Under the pieces are notes generated by a model, which did not search any database, was not told the origin of the DNA, and worked only from the letters and a program-made list of their open reading frames with translations. DNA of 64,000 bases from Aerococcaceae bacterium zg-1292. Its GTDB lineage: Bacteria > Bacillota > Bacilli > Lactobacillales > Aerococcaceae. Made by a program: the position numbers and the translations under genes. Location of the stretch: positions 789,001-853,000 of the forward strand of contig CP065955.1 of NCBI GenBank assembly GCA_016126655.1. The letters run 5' to 3'. This document shows, piece after piece, positions 26,967 through 36,627 of the stretch (positions are counted from its first letter, which is position 1; each line of letters begins with the position of its first letter).

Positions 26967-27601
26967 TACAAAAGAAAAGATTGAATTTACAATACTTTGC
27001 TTACTCAATCGTTTATTCCCTGTTGATATTGTTTGCATTTAATATTAAAAGTGTTTTAGATTTCGTTAACGTTTCTATTATGTACCTACCATTATATTTT
27101 ATAATAACAGTTTCTAATTATAATACTAAGATAAATGACATTGGTATGATAGAAATTGAGTATATGCAAAATAGAAATAAGTTATTGAATTATTTTAAGA
27201 GTGTTATTATCGAGCTTTTCAGCATTGTTGTAATGATTGCTGTTCACTTATGTTTGTATCTTATCTTTTATAGAATGGATTTCAATTCATCAGTGTCGAT
27301 TTACGATTATGTAATGCATACGTGCACTTCAATTTTATTGTTTGTAGGGTTTGCATACTTTTTGAGTACTTTAACATTCAGTAAATCCATAGCAATTTTT
27401 GTTTGTAGTATTTTTTGGATTTATTTTATGATTAATATAGATAGTTCTTCAATTTTAAATCCATTTTTTTATGTTGGCAATCCTAATAGTTCTATGGTTT
27501 ACGTATATGTACAAAGCATTATAAGTATTGGCTTTATTTTTTTAACAGGTTATCTTAAAACAAAAAGTCCGTATTTTTTACAATCAATTAGAAGATTCTA
27601 A
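26963..27601 (+). CDS. Second ABC permease subunit
   Basis: A 212-residue, very hydrophobic protein with about six membrane segments and almost no soluble loop. It overlaps the preceding permease by 4 bp and is the last gene of the operon. It presumably pairs with that permease and the ATPase at 25063. No motif beyond membrane topology is recognisable, so the assignment rests on context. Confidence 0.7.
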   Translation: MIQKKRLNLQYFAYSIVYSLLILFAFNIKSVLDFVNVSIMYLPLYFIITVSNYNTKINDIGMIEIEYMQNRNKLLNYFKSVIIELFSIVVMIAVHLCLYLIFYRMDFNSSVSIYDYVMHTCTSILLFVGFAYFLSTLTFSKSIAIFVCSIFWIYFMINIDSSSILNPFFYVGNPNSSMVYVYVQSIISIGFIFLTGYLKTKSPYFLQSIRRF

Positions 27602-27976
27602 TAATATACAGATGAAAACAAAACTAAAATGACCGGGAAACGGCAAAAGTTGCTTATAATATAATAGGAATAATAAGGTTAAATTAAAGGATATTTGATA
27701 AATATATGTGCCTTAATTATTTGCTAGTCGATTTATATATTAATTGTGAGATATATAATTGTATTAGCAAGCCACATCTCAATATTAGTTAAATTTAAAT
27801 AATATACATATTGGGAGACATGAATAGGGAGAGAAAATATTTATTAGCGTTAGGATTCAATACCAAGGATGAATTAGTATATAAGATTACATTGATTTCT
27901 CATTGCCATCCTTTTAATGGAATAAAATCTTAATGTAAATTGTTATTTATTTATTTTAAGAGGATTTAGCACATCA
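27602..27976. other. AT-rich intergenic stretch after the ABC operon
   Basis: No credible reading frame with a ribosome-binding site is seen. A short peptide-like stretch near 27820 (AGGGAGAGAAAATATT) lacks a convincing start. It probably contains decayed sequence of the insertion. Confidence 0.45.
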
Positions 27977-28025
27977 AAATAGTAGCGGATTTGATAGATA
28001 ATCATCCTGTCGATGACCGATATCT
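27977..28025 (+). repeat. Right copy of the ~49-bp duplication flanking the ABC island
   Basis: It matches 24286-24335 (AAATAGTAGCGGA...GTCGATGACC-GATATC) with four substitutions and one deleted base. The copies bracket about 3.6 kb containing the ISL3 fossil, the ABC fossil and the ABC operon. Confidence 0.8.
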
Positions 28026-28056
28026 CTGATGAAAATCAAGAGGTATCGGTTTTTTG
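28016..28056 (+). terminator. Terminator inside the right duplication
   Basis: ACCGATATCTC pairs with GAGGTATCGGT (one mismatch) and is followed by TTTTTT. The left copy lacks the second arm at this spacing. Confidence 0.8.
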
Positions 28057-28125
28057 ATTCATTAGATAAAGAGTAGTTTAGAAGCAATATCTTATTATTA
28101 AAGTTTTATAATCTTTATTTTGCGC

Positions 28126-28154
28126 TTGACTTTATATAAAATTAGATTTAAAAT
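28126..28154 (+). promoter_or_regulatory. Predicted promoter of the lipoprotein/FtsX-type ABC operon
   Basis: TTGACT, a 17-bp spacer and TAAAAT, about 100 bp before the lipoprotein ATG. Confidence 0.7.
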
Positions 28155-28255
28155 GATAACGAAAGTGATCTTGTAAGCGTTTGTATACGATTGGCATTCC
28201 TGTAGTTAAAGTATTGTTTTAGATAGTTTTATGAGGAATTTTTCGGAGGTGTTGT

Positions 28256-29221
28256 ATGAAAAGAAAATATTTATTATTACTGCTGGTAACTGTATTGCTA
28301 TTGGGCTGTACGAGTTCCTTAGAAAAGAAAAAAGTTGATATTGGTTTGGAAGAAAAAGATGATATTCAACTTGTAGAAAACAAGAGTATTCCCTTAGAAA
28401 AAACAAGTGATATCAATGACATTGTTGTAAACAAGCAGTTTATTTTTTTAAGTGATAGCCAAAAGAAATTGGTTCATCTACTAAATAAAGATAATTACAA
28501 AATCATTAAAACACTCTCTGCTAAAAGTTTTAATATGGATTTATTTACGCCGTCAGGTTTATTTGCCACGGATGATATGTTATATATGCTCGATAATGTT
28601 CACAAACAAATTATTCAATATAATCTGAACGACGATACCCATAAAATAATCCAATTAAGCAAGCTAGACACCATTATGTTAAACACTTTTATGAGTATAA
28701 CCATTGTCAATAAGAAAATATTTTTAAGTTTAAGTGCAAATAAAAATGAAGCGAATTGCATTTATGAAGTTGAAGAGAATGGACAGTTAAAAAAGGTAGT
28801 AAAGGGATTTATTGGTTATCTAAATACGGTTGATAATAGTCTTGTTGCTACTAATGCATATTATCATAAACAAGATAAAGAGGGAACTCATATTACAACT
28901 GGAGATTCAAGAGTAATGCTTGTTAATGACAAGAATCAAGTGACTGCCTATCAATTAGATTCTAAAGTAGCACCTTATAAAATGTATCAACTTGGTAATT
29001 TCATGATTACATCGAGTCTTGGAACAGCAAGTATTATTAAATACGATATAAAAAATAATACCTCAAAAGTAATTTATTCGATGAAACATACAGGAGTTGA
29101 AGATGCTAAGATTGGGATGTTAGCAGTTGATAAGGACAATACCGTTTATTTGATTGATAACTCAAATCATAAATTAATGAAGTTGGTGTATAGTGATGCA
29201 AAGTATTTGGATGAATATTAA
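28256..29221 (+). CDS. Lipoprotein, probable beta-propeller
   Basis: A 321-residue exported lipoprotein: K-R-K-Y then a hydrophobic run ending L-L-L-G-C-T, lipid-anchored at Cys19 or close to it. The mature part has recurring short segments of the type h-h-Y-x-L-D-x-x-x-x-x-I (for example M-L-Y-M-L-D-N and T-V-Y-L-I-D-N), as in NHL or PQQ-like propellers; this fold is an inference. GGAGGTG precedes the ATG. Its last 29 bases overlap the following permease, so it is likely the sensor or accessory subunit of this ABC system. Function is unknown. Confidence 0.72.
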   Translation: MKRKYLLLLLVTVLLLGCTSSLEKKKVDIGLEEKDDIQLVENKSIPLEKTSDINDIVVNKQFIFLSDSQKKLVHLLNKDNYKIIKTLSAKSFNMDLFTPSGLFATDDMLYMLDNVHKQIIQYNLNDDTHKIIQLSKLDTIMLNTFMSITIVNKKIFLSLSANKNEANCIYEVEENGQLKKVVKGFIGYLNTVDNSLVATNAYYHKQDKEGTHITTGDSRVMLVNDKNQVTAYQLDSKVAPYKMYQLGNFMITSSLGTASIIKYDIKNNTSKVIYSMKHTGVEDAKIGMLAVDKDNTVYLIDNSNHKLMKLVYSDAKYLDEY

Positions 29222-30308
29222 TTATACGCTTCAGAAGATTAAGCATGACAGTTATTTTTGTAGTTTATTGATTTTTTCTTTTAGTGCAATGCTATTAATT
29301 CCTATTTGTATCATTGGAATTGGTTTATCGTTGTTTAATTTTACTTTTACTTATATACCTAAACCCGCTAATCAGACGATTTCTTTTGGATTACAAGTGA
29401 ATAACAATCAATATCTAGAATCTGATAACATTAAACAACTATTTCCTGAAGTAGAGTCATTTACTGTACATAATAATAAAAATATATTATTGTGGGAAAA
29501 TGATAAGTTTATTGATATGCTTTTATCAGGAATTAATAGGGATGTTGAACAAATTTTTAGACAACAAAAAGTTAAAGGAATATCCATTTTAGAAAGGGAT
29601 AAGTTAAGCCCTGACAAAAAATATTGTTGGGTGGGGTCTGATTTATATTATCAGCTCGGTAACCCAAAGACTATCACAGTTGATAATACCACATACTGGA
29701 TTGCGGGAGTGTATCACAATTATCAACTCGATAACACGATGATGATAGATGCTAATGATTTTAAGAAACATCATAGTTTATTGTGGCATAATTATAGTAT
29801 TAAATTCAAAGATAAATCAATTTCACACAATCAAATCGAATCTTTTATGAAAAAGTTTGAAAAGCAATTAAACATCAGAAAACCAATATCTTGGAAAGAT
29901 TGGACTGAATATGAAGAACATAATAAGGGGATTTTTCTTAGTGTTTTAGGTGTGTTTATTGCAGTAAGTGCGTTTATTTTAATTTACGGCGGCTTAAACA
30001 TATTAACGTTAATGATTAATAAAGTTGAAAGTCAGGAACAGGAACTAAAAATTCAATGGTTTTTGGGTATTCCAAGATACCAATTGTATATTCAAGAAAT
30101 GTTCTTTTTACTATTTACAGTGTTATCTGCTGCTTTGATAGATTTAGTAGCTCTTTTAATGTTAAAAAACGTGTTTATAGATTATTTGAAGCTATATATT
30201 GTACTTGATATAAAATTATGTGTATCTGTTATATTATTCGCTGTATTAATAAGTGTCATCATTTCATTTGTTTTACTAAAAAAACGACTAAAAATATTAG
30301 CAAGTTAA
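29193..30308 (+). CDS. FtsX/MacB-like ABC permease (first subunit)
   Basis: A 371-residue protein with one N-terminal membrane segment (residues about 22-50), a large extracellular domain of roughly 200 residues, and three C-terminal segments. The last part (E-S-Q-E-Q-E-L-K-I-Q-W-F-L-G-I-P) carries the conserved cytoplasmic loop of FtsX-domain permeases, where E-x-E/K-I-x-x-x-x-G is usual. It overlaps the lipoprotein gene and precedes a second permease of the same type. The ribosome-binding site is poor, consistent with translational coupling. Confidence 0.8.
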   Translation: MMQSIWMNINYTLQKIKHDSYFCSLLIFSFSAMLLIPICIIGIGLSLFNFTFTYIPKPANQTISFGLQVNNNQYLESDNIKQLFPEVESFTVHNNKNILLWENDKFIDMLLSGINRDVEQIFRQQKVKGISILERDKLSPDKKYCWVGSDLYYQLGNPKTITVDNTTYWIAGVYHNYQLDNTMMIDANDFKKHHSLLWHNYSIKFKDKSISHNQIESFMKKFEKQLNIRKPISWKDWTEYEEHNKGIFLSVLGVFIAVSAFILIYGGLNILTLMINKVESQEQELKIQWFLGIPRYQLYIQEMFFLLFTVLSAALIDLVALLMLKNVFIDYLKLYIVLDIKLCVSVILFAVLISVIISFVLLKKRLKILAS

Positions 30309-30513
30309 ACATATTACAAGTGAGGATTTTATGGAGCGGGTTGTAGGATAAAGGCAATGACGGTGTATAAAAAATAAAGTCGCATTTTAAAATGGATCTT
30401 AAGACAGTTCTGGCGACTCAAAAATAAATAGTTGTTGTTAGTGTATATCCTATAGAAAGTCATTCTGAGTTGAAAGTACCGTCAAGCGAACTAGATGAAG
30501 GAGGTGTTATCAA

Positions 30514-31758
30514 ATGTATTATTTATGGGCAGCTACAAAGAATTTGTTGAGTCAAAAGAAGTTTTATTTCCTTTTTTGTCTACAAATCATATTGATTACC
30601 TGTTTGGTCAATATACTACTAGGATTAAATAATGGATTACAGCAAATTATATCAAAATTTTCTGGACAACGACAGTTTGATGTGCTTTATCTTGAGGGCC
30701 AAAACGAAAATGGTGAGATTTATAATGAGTTTACCAAAGAGGATTATCAAGCATTGCATCAGTTATTTCCAAAAGTAAAGATGGCAATAGCGAAAAAAGA
30801 TATAGTAGGAATTATAGGTGATGATTCAAAGGTGGGAAATTATTATATTTATGAAACAGCTGGAGATTTTGAAGCGTTAGCTCTGTCTGAACAAGTTAAT
30901 TTAGATTTAGAACACTATATTTATGCTTCGCTTGATTTTTTTAAAGCGTTGGAAAATGCGCTGAAATCACAGCCGGGTAAAGTAATCAGCCCAGATTTTG
31001 ACGTTGTTGACATATCACTTAAAGATATGTGGCTAAAAACAAGTACTGGACAAAAAATACCTATTTATCCATTTGAACATATACCGAATTTACAAAATAT
31101 TCACCGCATAAAAAGTATCTTTGGAAAAGAAATAGCGTTGAATAATTTTGAAGAAAATACGCATTCTCTATTGAATACGATTATTGCTTCTTCAAAATGG
31201 AATATTATTAGTGGTAATGAACATAGTATTTCTTTGGGGATAAAAATTAATAAAAACCAAATAAAAGAATTACAACAAATTTTATCTCGTGTTAAAGAAA
31301 AGTTACCTAATTATTTATTTAAATATTCTTCACTGAAACAACAATTTAATGAAAAAAAACAAGAAATCATACTAATTTCAAGAACTTTTTATTCCATTTT
31401 ATTTATTTGTGTTGTGATTATTGGTATTAGTCTAATTGGTCTTGTGTCAACTTTTATTGACAGAAGAAAGAGTAATATTTCATTATGTTATTTAGTAGGG
31501 GCTACTAAAAATGAATTGTTCATTGAGTTGTTATTAGAATTATGCTTAGTTGTATTGTTGAGTGGTGGTATAGGTATTCTATCATCATATACGATAGTTT
31601 TTGTACAAGATAGTATGCTCGGAGTACCGATTAACTTATTATTTAGATATAGTCTGCTAATAATTTTCTGTCAATTCATCATTACAGTCTTAATCACAGT
31701 GATTCTTGCTAAAAAATATACGGCGATGAATCCTATAGAGATTTTAAGTGAGGTGTAA
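30514..31758 (+). CDS. FtsX/MacB-like ABC permease (second subunit)
   Basis: A 414-residue permease with the same plan: N-terminal helix (about 18-36), an external domain of about 250 residues, then three helices. The FtsX loop reads D-R-R-K-S-N-I-S-L-C-Y-L-V-G-A-T, and it ends M-N-P-I-E-I-L, a classic MacB/FtsX tail. GGAGGTG is 8 bases upstream. The 205-bp gap from the previous permease contains a decayed piece of the dispersed repeat (TCAAGCGAACTAGA) joined to the ribosome-binding site. The ATPase follows 3 bp later. Confidence 0.85.
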   Translation: MYYLWAATKNLLSQKKFYFLFCLQIILITCLVNILLGLNNGLQQIISKFSGQRQFDVLYLEGQNENGEIYNEFTKEDYQALHQLFPKVKMAIAKKDIVGIIGDDSKVGNYYIYETAGDFEALALSEQVNLDLEHYIYASLDFFKALENALKSQPGKVISPDFDVVDISLKDMWLKTSTGQKIPIYPFEHIPNLQNIHRIKSIFGKEIALNNFEENTHSLLNTIIASSKWNIISGNEHSISLGIKINKNQIKELQQILSRVKEKLPNYLFKYSSLKQQFNEKKQEIILISRTFYSILFICVVIIGISLIGLVSTFIDRRKSNISLCYLVGATKNELFIELLLELCLVVLLSGGIGILSSYTIVFVQDSMLGVPINLLFRYSLLIIFCQFIITVLITVILAKKYTAMNPIEILSEV

Positions 31759-31761
31759 ATC

Positions 31762-32412
31762 ATGATTACGTTAGAACAAATCAATTTCTCCTATGGAGAC
31801 ACACATATTTTAAAGAATATCAATTTAACCATTCATAGCGGAGAATTTATAATGCTGCTAGGTCAATCAGGATGTGGTAAGACAACATTATTAAATTTAA
31901 TTGGATTGATGTCCAAACCAACATCAGGTAAATATGTTTTCTGTAAGGAAGAAGTAAATCATTTATCGGTAGACGCTAAGTCGCAAATACGTAATCAAAA
32001 AATAGGTTTTGTCTTCCAAGCCTTTCATCTCATCAACCATCTCACGGTGGTTGACAATGTCGCATTACCTTTAGGATATGCTGGAATTAAAACTGCTGAG
32101 AGAAGACAAAGAGCAATAAAATCTTTAGAAATTGTAGGGTTAGGTGAGAAATGTAAGAATTTTCCATCTGAATTATCAGGCGGTCAAAAGCAAAGAGTAG
32201 CCATAGCCAGAGCATTAGTGATAAATCCTCAATTAATCATTGCTGACGAGCCAACGGGAAACTTAGATTCAGATACTGGACAAACGATTATGGAGTGTTT
32301 TAAGCGGTTGAATCAAATGGGAACAACTATTTTAATGAGTACCCACAATACCGACTTGACAAAATATGCTTCGAGAGTCATAAGAATTGATGATGGAATG
32401 ATTAAGTATTGA
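31762..32412 (+). CDS. LolD/MacB-like ABC ATPase
   Basis: A 216-residue ATPase with Walker A G-Q-S-G-C-G-K-T-T, Q loop V-F-Q-A-F-H-L-I, signature L-S-G-G-Q-K-Q-R-V-A-I-A-R, Walker B I-I-A-D-E-P-T-G-N-L-D and switch S-T-H-N. The G-N-L-D after Walker B is the hallmark of the MacB/LolD/BceA group, which works with FtsX-type permeases in mechanotransmission rather than classical transport. It completes the unit lipoprotein-permease-permease-ATPase. Related systems are often involved in antimicrobial peptide resistance or lipoprotein and peptide release; which applies here is open. Confidence 0.9.
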   Translation: MITLEQINFSYGDTHILKNINLTIHSGEFIMLLGQSGCGKTTLLNLIGLMSKPTSGKYVFCKEEVNHLSVDAKSQIRNQKIGFVFQAFHLINHLTVVDNVALPLGYAGIKTAERRQRAIKSLEIVGLGEKCKNFPSELSGGQKQRVAIARALVINPQLIIADEPTGNLDSDTGQTIMECFKRLNQMGTTILMSTHNTDLTKYASRVIRIDDGMIKY

Positions 32413-32424
32413 GAAATTGTATAA

Positions 32425-32485
32425 GGTGCGGGACGCGTACTTGAGTCACTATAGTGCGTGTGGCTTCAGCGAGCTAGAATAGAAT
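32425..32485 (+). repeat. Degenerate fragment of the dispersed repeat
   Basis: GGTGCGGGACGCGTACTTGAGTCACT and AGCGAGCTAGAATAGAAT preserve the order of the left arm and right end of the family, with the middle missing. Confidence 0.4.
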
Positions 32486-32729
32486 GAGCTCATTGGAATG
32501 AATCAGCGCAAATTATGTTTAATCAAATTGATAATAACAGAAATTATTTGACATAAATTAAATTGATATGATATTTTATATACAACAAAGTGTTTTTAAT
32601 GAAGATTTTTGTTGTGAAAGAAAAGAAGGGATAGGTAGTAAAACCTTTGCTCAAAACGCAAAATGGAACTGAACAAAAATAGAAAATTAAAGCATAACTT
32701 ATTATGAAGTGAGAGTAGTTTGGGGAAAA

Positions 32730-32768
32730 TCTTATAACACTGCTGTGCAGGCAGTGTTATAATTTTTT
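32730..32768 (+). terminator. Strong terminator ahead of the heterodimeric exporter
   Basis: TTATAACACTGC and GCAGTGTTATAA form a perfect 12-bp stem with a 7-nt loop and a following T run. The gap 32413-32967 otherwise holds a possible decayed AraC-type fragment (about 32840-32930). Confidence 0.9.
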
Positions 32769-32967
32769 ATCGAATTTGTTTAGTTTGAAATCCCGGGCTC
32801 ATAATGAGTGCATAGAATATAATTAGTTCTTTTTCACTTTCAGCGAGTGACAGACTATTTGAATTTGGTATTAATTGTGGTTATAGTAATCAGTTAGTAA
32901 AGTACGAAGAATTATTCATGGGCAATTATCAACATTAATATTAGAAAAAATCATGAGGAGTCATCTT

Positions 32968-34758
32968 ATGTTACAAACAAGGAAATACAATTGGATGGAT
33001 ATTTTCATAATACCATTTCAACTTTCTCCGGTCTATTTAATAATCTATTTTTTATTAGAATTAATACAAGCATTACTCTCAACGATTGGATTAGTATTTG
33101 CAACATCGTATTTTGTAGATGAGGCGAAAATTGTGCTTTCCAGGGGAGCAACGGTGTCACGTCTATATCTTGCGTTAGGACTATTACTAGTCGTGTTCGT
33201 CTTTAGTGGTTTAATTGACCAACTATTAGGTTTGTTATTATCACGGTTAAAAATTGAAATGGAACGACAATTGCTACCAGAAATTTTAAATAGAACAGCA
33301 AGTTTGAAATATAAATATATTGAACATTCAGAGACATTGGATTTAATTGAAAGAATATCTAAAAATATAATACTAAACCTACAAGAAGGAGTCAGGGGAC
33401 TCACGATGATTATTAGGAGTATTGTTGCCTTAGCATCGGTCTTATTGCTTATTGTAACATATGTCTGGTGGTCGGCAGTACTCATTACGGTAGTAAGTAT
33501 TCCATTGTTTATCTTTTCAATTAAAGCAGGGGGGAAAAATTACTCTGCTTGGATGGAAGCCGCGCAGTATGAACGTCGATACAGTTATTATAGTGATGAT
33601 ATATTAACTAGTAGAATGGCGACTCCAGAGCGAAAGTTGTTTGGATATGCCGAAAAAATTGTTAAATTACATCGGAAATTCTTTGAGCTTGCCAGAAAAA
33701 TTCAAGAACGCGTGTCGGTTGAAATACGATTGACATTGATTACAATGAGTATTGTTATAACTGCTATTGCATTATTGATATCTTTTTCATTGATTAATCC
33801 AGTAATTGATGGAACGATAAGTCCGGGTTTATTTATGGGGATTAATACCGCGGTATTCACCATGGCAACCACATTTGGAACAACGATGCAAGAAGCAACA
33901 AAACAATTATCATATGCTAATAGTTGCATGAATGATTTAACTGAATTTATGTCCTTAAAGATTGAAGGCGGTGCACAAGATTTACCTGAAAAACAATTAC
34001 CAGTGTTTAAATCGTTAGTTTTCAAAAATGTTTCCTTTAAATATCCTAATTCAAATTACTATAGTTTGGAAAATCTTTCATTTACAATTGATGCGGATAC
34101 GCATTATGCTTTTGTTGGTAAAAATGGTTCAGGCAAAACGACGATTATTAAACTGATGACCGGTCTTTATGATGAGTATGATGGAGAAATACTTATTAAT
34201 GGAATAGAATTACGGCAGATTCCTCAATCGACATTAAAAGCAATGTTTTCAGTAAGTTATCAAGATTTTGCAAAATATCAAGTATCTCTATTTGATAACA
34301 TTGCACTAGGTAATACTGCTAAGGGTATACAAAATGATGAACTTGAAAATGTAATTGAGAAAACACAACTCTCAGAAATGGTCCAACAATTAAAAGAAGG
34401 TGCGCATACATTATTAGGTAAGATTAGTAAAGAGGGAACAGATTTATCCGGTGGTCAATGGCAAAAAATTGCGATTTCAAGAACATTAATCAGTCCGGCA
34501 CCGATTAAAATTTTAGATGAGCCAACCGCTTCCTTAGATCCTATGGCTGAAAGTATTATTTATAAAGAGTTTGAAGAAGTCATGAAAGGTAAGACAACGA
34601 TATTTATTAGTCATCGATTAGGCTCAACAAAGCTGGCTGAAAAAATATTGGTGATGGATGAGGGGAAACTCATTGAATCAGGTAGTCATCAAACATTATT
34701 GGATAAAGAGGGAGTATATGCTGCAATGTTTGAAGCACAAAGAAGGTGGTATGAATGA
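32968..34758 (+). CDS. ABC exporter half-transporter, subunit 1
   Basis: A 596-residue fused membrane and ATPase half-transporter. Six membrane segments occupy the first 330 residues. The ATPase has Walker A G-K-N-G-S-G-K-T-T, signature L-S-G-G-Q-W-Q-K and Walker B I-K-I-L-D-E-P-T-A-S-L-D-P, with H-R-L-G as switch. GGAGG-W-x-K signatures of this kind occur in lantibiotic- and peptide-type exporters, but no precursor peptide or modification gene is nearby. The ATG at 32968 is used because GAGGAG precedes it; an in-frame ATG at 32953 lacks one. It overlaps subunit 2 by ATGA. Confidence 0.87.
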   Translation: MLQTRKYNWMDIFIIPFQLSPVYLIIYFLLELIQALLSTIGLVFATSYFVDEAKIVLSRGATVSRLYLALGLLLVVFVFSGLIDQLLGLLLSRLKIEMERQLLPEILNRTASLKYKYIEHSETLDLIERISKNIILNLQEGVRGLTMIIRSIVALASVLLLIVTYVWWSAVLITVVSIPLFIFSIKAGGKNYSAWMEAAQYERRYSYYSDDILTSRMATPERKLFGYAEKIVKLHRKFFELARKIQERVSVEIRLTLITMSIVITAIALLISFSLINPVIDGTISPGLFMGINTAVFTMATTFGTTMQEATKQLSYANSCMNDLTEFMSLKIEGGAQDLPEKQLPVFKSLVFKNVSFKYPNSNYYSLENLSFTIDADTHYAFVGKNGSGKTTIIKLMTGLYDEYDGEILINGIELRQIPQSTLKAMFSVSYQDFAKYQVSLFDNIALGNTAKGIQNDELENVIEKTQLSEMVQQLKEGAHTLLGKISKEGTDLSGGQWQKIAISRTLISPAPIKILDEPTASLDPMAESIIYKEFEEVMKGKTTIFISHRLGSTKLAEKILVMDEGKLIESGSHQTLLDKEGVYAAMFEAQRRWYE

Positions 34759-36539
34759 TAAATACAAAAAGAAAATATAATCTATTTTACTTGGTATTGC
34801 GTTCAATATCACAATATATAAGAGCAGCAAAAATGTGGGCAATTTTGGAACAAGGATTTACTGTTCTTAGTTCATTGTCTTTATTAGTGGGAGTGCTGGC
34901 GACTCAGCGTCTGTTTGACTGTATTTCGGCAGTTAGTAGTAAAGAATCAAGTTATCAACAAGTAGTGATGGCACTATGTTTTGTTGCAGTTGTGATGATT
35001 TGTCAGCAGATATTTCGCGGATTGAGTTATTATCTTTTAGGTTATAACTCTTACAAGAACGTCGGTATTTTTATGAGTGAGCTGATGTTAAAGTTAGATA
35101 GAATATCAGCAGTTCACTTTGATGATTCAGAATTTTTAGATAAATTAGATCAGGCGAAGCGTTGTATTGAATACGAAGATTATGGTTATTTTTCGAGTAA
35201 TTGTTTGAGAATGGTAACCTACTATGGTGTCTTTTTTGTGACATTTACATTCTACTTTTTCAAATTATCTCCTATATTGCCAATAATAATTGTTGTTTCT
35301 TTTATTCCAGCAATTTTTGGGCAACTATTTCAGGTGAAATATTTCATTGAATTAGAAGATACATGTGCACCCCTTCGGCGCAAACTAAGCTACTACCAGG
35401 ATGCAATTATCAGTCAAGAAACTTTTAAAGAAACACGCTTATTGGGAGCATTTAATTATTTTTATCATCTATTCAAAGATACTTTAGCAATATTAACTAG
35501 TAAAGCATGGGACGTAGAGAAAAAGGTAACCGTTCTACGACTGAGTTTAAGAATGATATCGTTGATGGGTTTAGGTTTGTCAGCGCTCATACTTTTTAAT
35601 GCAACTATGAATAATGACATAACGATAGGTACGTTTATTGCTATCTTTGCAGCTTTATCAGAAATTTTTTCAATAGCAGATGAACTTGTTTCAGTATATG
35701 TGAGTGAGGCAAGTGAAACTTTAGGAAAAATCGCCGTCTATTTTAAGTTTCTTGATATGGATGAAGAAGATGGTACAATGAATGTTGTTGATTTTTCTAA
35801 AGGCATAGTTGCAAACAATATTAGCTTTAGTTATTTAGGAGAAACAAAAAAAGCAATACAAGATGTCAGTCTAACTCTCTCTGAGAATGAATCAATTGCG
35901 ATTGTTGGTGAGAACGGTGCAGGAAAAACTACACTTGTTCGTCTACTTATTGGTTTATATCAACCAGATGAAGGGACGATTGAAATTGGTGGACTGGATA
36001 GCCGTACAACCCATCCTTCCTCTATTTTTAGTCAAATCTCTGGAGTCTTTCAACAGTTTATGCGTTATAAAATGACATTGTCTGAAAATATTAGTATCAG
36101 TCAGCCTAGAGAGGAAGTAAACTATCATCAGATTCAAGAAGTGCTGAGTGCTGCTCATGTGAGTGATAATGATTTAAGTCTTGACACGATGTTAACTACA
36201 GAATTTGGTGGTGTGGATTTATCGGGTGGACAGTGGCAAAGAATTGCGATTGCTCGCGGCTTGTATCGAATGAATAATCTGATAGTTTTGGATGAACCAA
36301 CCGCAGCGATTGATCCAATCGAAGAGGAAAGGGTTTTTACCCAGTTTAAGAATTTATCGAGTGATAAAACCACAATATACGTTACACATCGATTAGCTTC
36401 GGCAAAGTTTGCAGATCGAATCATTGTAATGGATAAAGGGCAGATTATTGATGTCGGAAGTCATTTTGAACTCCTATCTAGGAATGGTAAATATACTGAA
36501 ATGTGGCAAGCGCAAGCAGAGTGGTATATTAGAGACTAA
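34755..36539 (+). CDS. ABC exporter half-transporter, subunit 2
   Basis: A 594-residue partner of the upstream gene, with the same domain order. Walker A is G-E-N-G-A-G-K-T-T, the signature L-S-G-G-Q-W-Q-R, Walker B L-I-V-L-D-E-P-T-A-A-I-D-P and the switch T-H-R-L-A. Both subunits keep an Asp rather than Glu-type feature nowhere obvious, so both ATP sites may be active. The start codon overlaps the previous stop (ATGA), which with the paired architecture strongly suggests an obligate heterodimer. The substrate is unknown. Confidence 0.87.
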   Translation: MINTKRKYNLFYLVLRSISQYIRAAKMWAILEQGFTVLSSLSLLVGVLATQRLFDCISAVSSKESSYQQVVMALCFVAVVMICQQIFRGLSYYLLGYNSYKNVGIFMSELMLKLDRISAVHFDDSEFLDKLDQAKRCIEYEDYGYFSSNCLRMVTYYGVFFVTFTFYFFKLSPILPIIIVVSFIPAIFGQLFQVKYFIELEDTCAPLRRKLSYYQDAIISQETFKETRLLGAFNYFYHLFKDTLAILTSKAWDVEKKVTVLRLSLRMISLMGLGLSALILFNATMNNDITIGTFIAIFAALSEIFSIADELVSVYVSEASETLGKIAVYFKFLDMDEEDGTMNVVDFSKGIVANNISFSYLGETKKAIQDVSLTLSENESIAIVGENGAGKTTLVRLLIGLYQPDEGTIEIGGLDSRTTHPSSIFSQISGVFQQFMRYKMTLSENISISQPREEVNYHQIQEVLSAAHVSDNDLSLDTMLTTEFGGVDLSGGQWQRIAIARGLYRMNNLIVLDEPTAAIDPIEEERVFTQFKNLSSDKTTIYVTHRLASAKFADRIIVMDKGQIIDVGSHFELLSRNGKYTEMWQAQAEWYIRD

Positions 36540-36589
36540 TACGTGACACTAAGTGATTAGTTTTCATAAAGATTCTTATCGTAAAAAGA

Positions 36590-36626
36590 TGAAAAATACC
36601 GAGGCAACGTAGCCTCGGTTATTTAG
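36590..36626. terminator. Bidirectional terminator between the exporter and the MATE gene
   Basis: ATACCGAGGC and GCCTCGGTTAT form a stem around CAACGTA-type loop bases, with A-rich and T-rich sides. It serves two convergent genes. Confidence 0.8.
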
Positions 36627-36627
36627 G

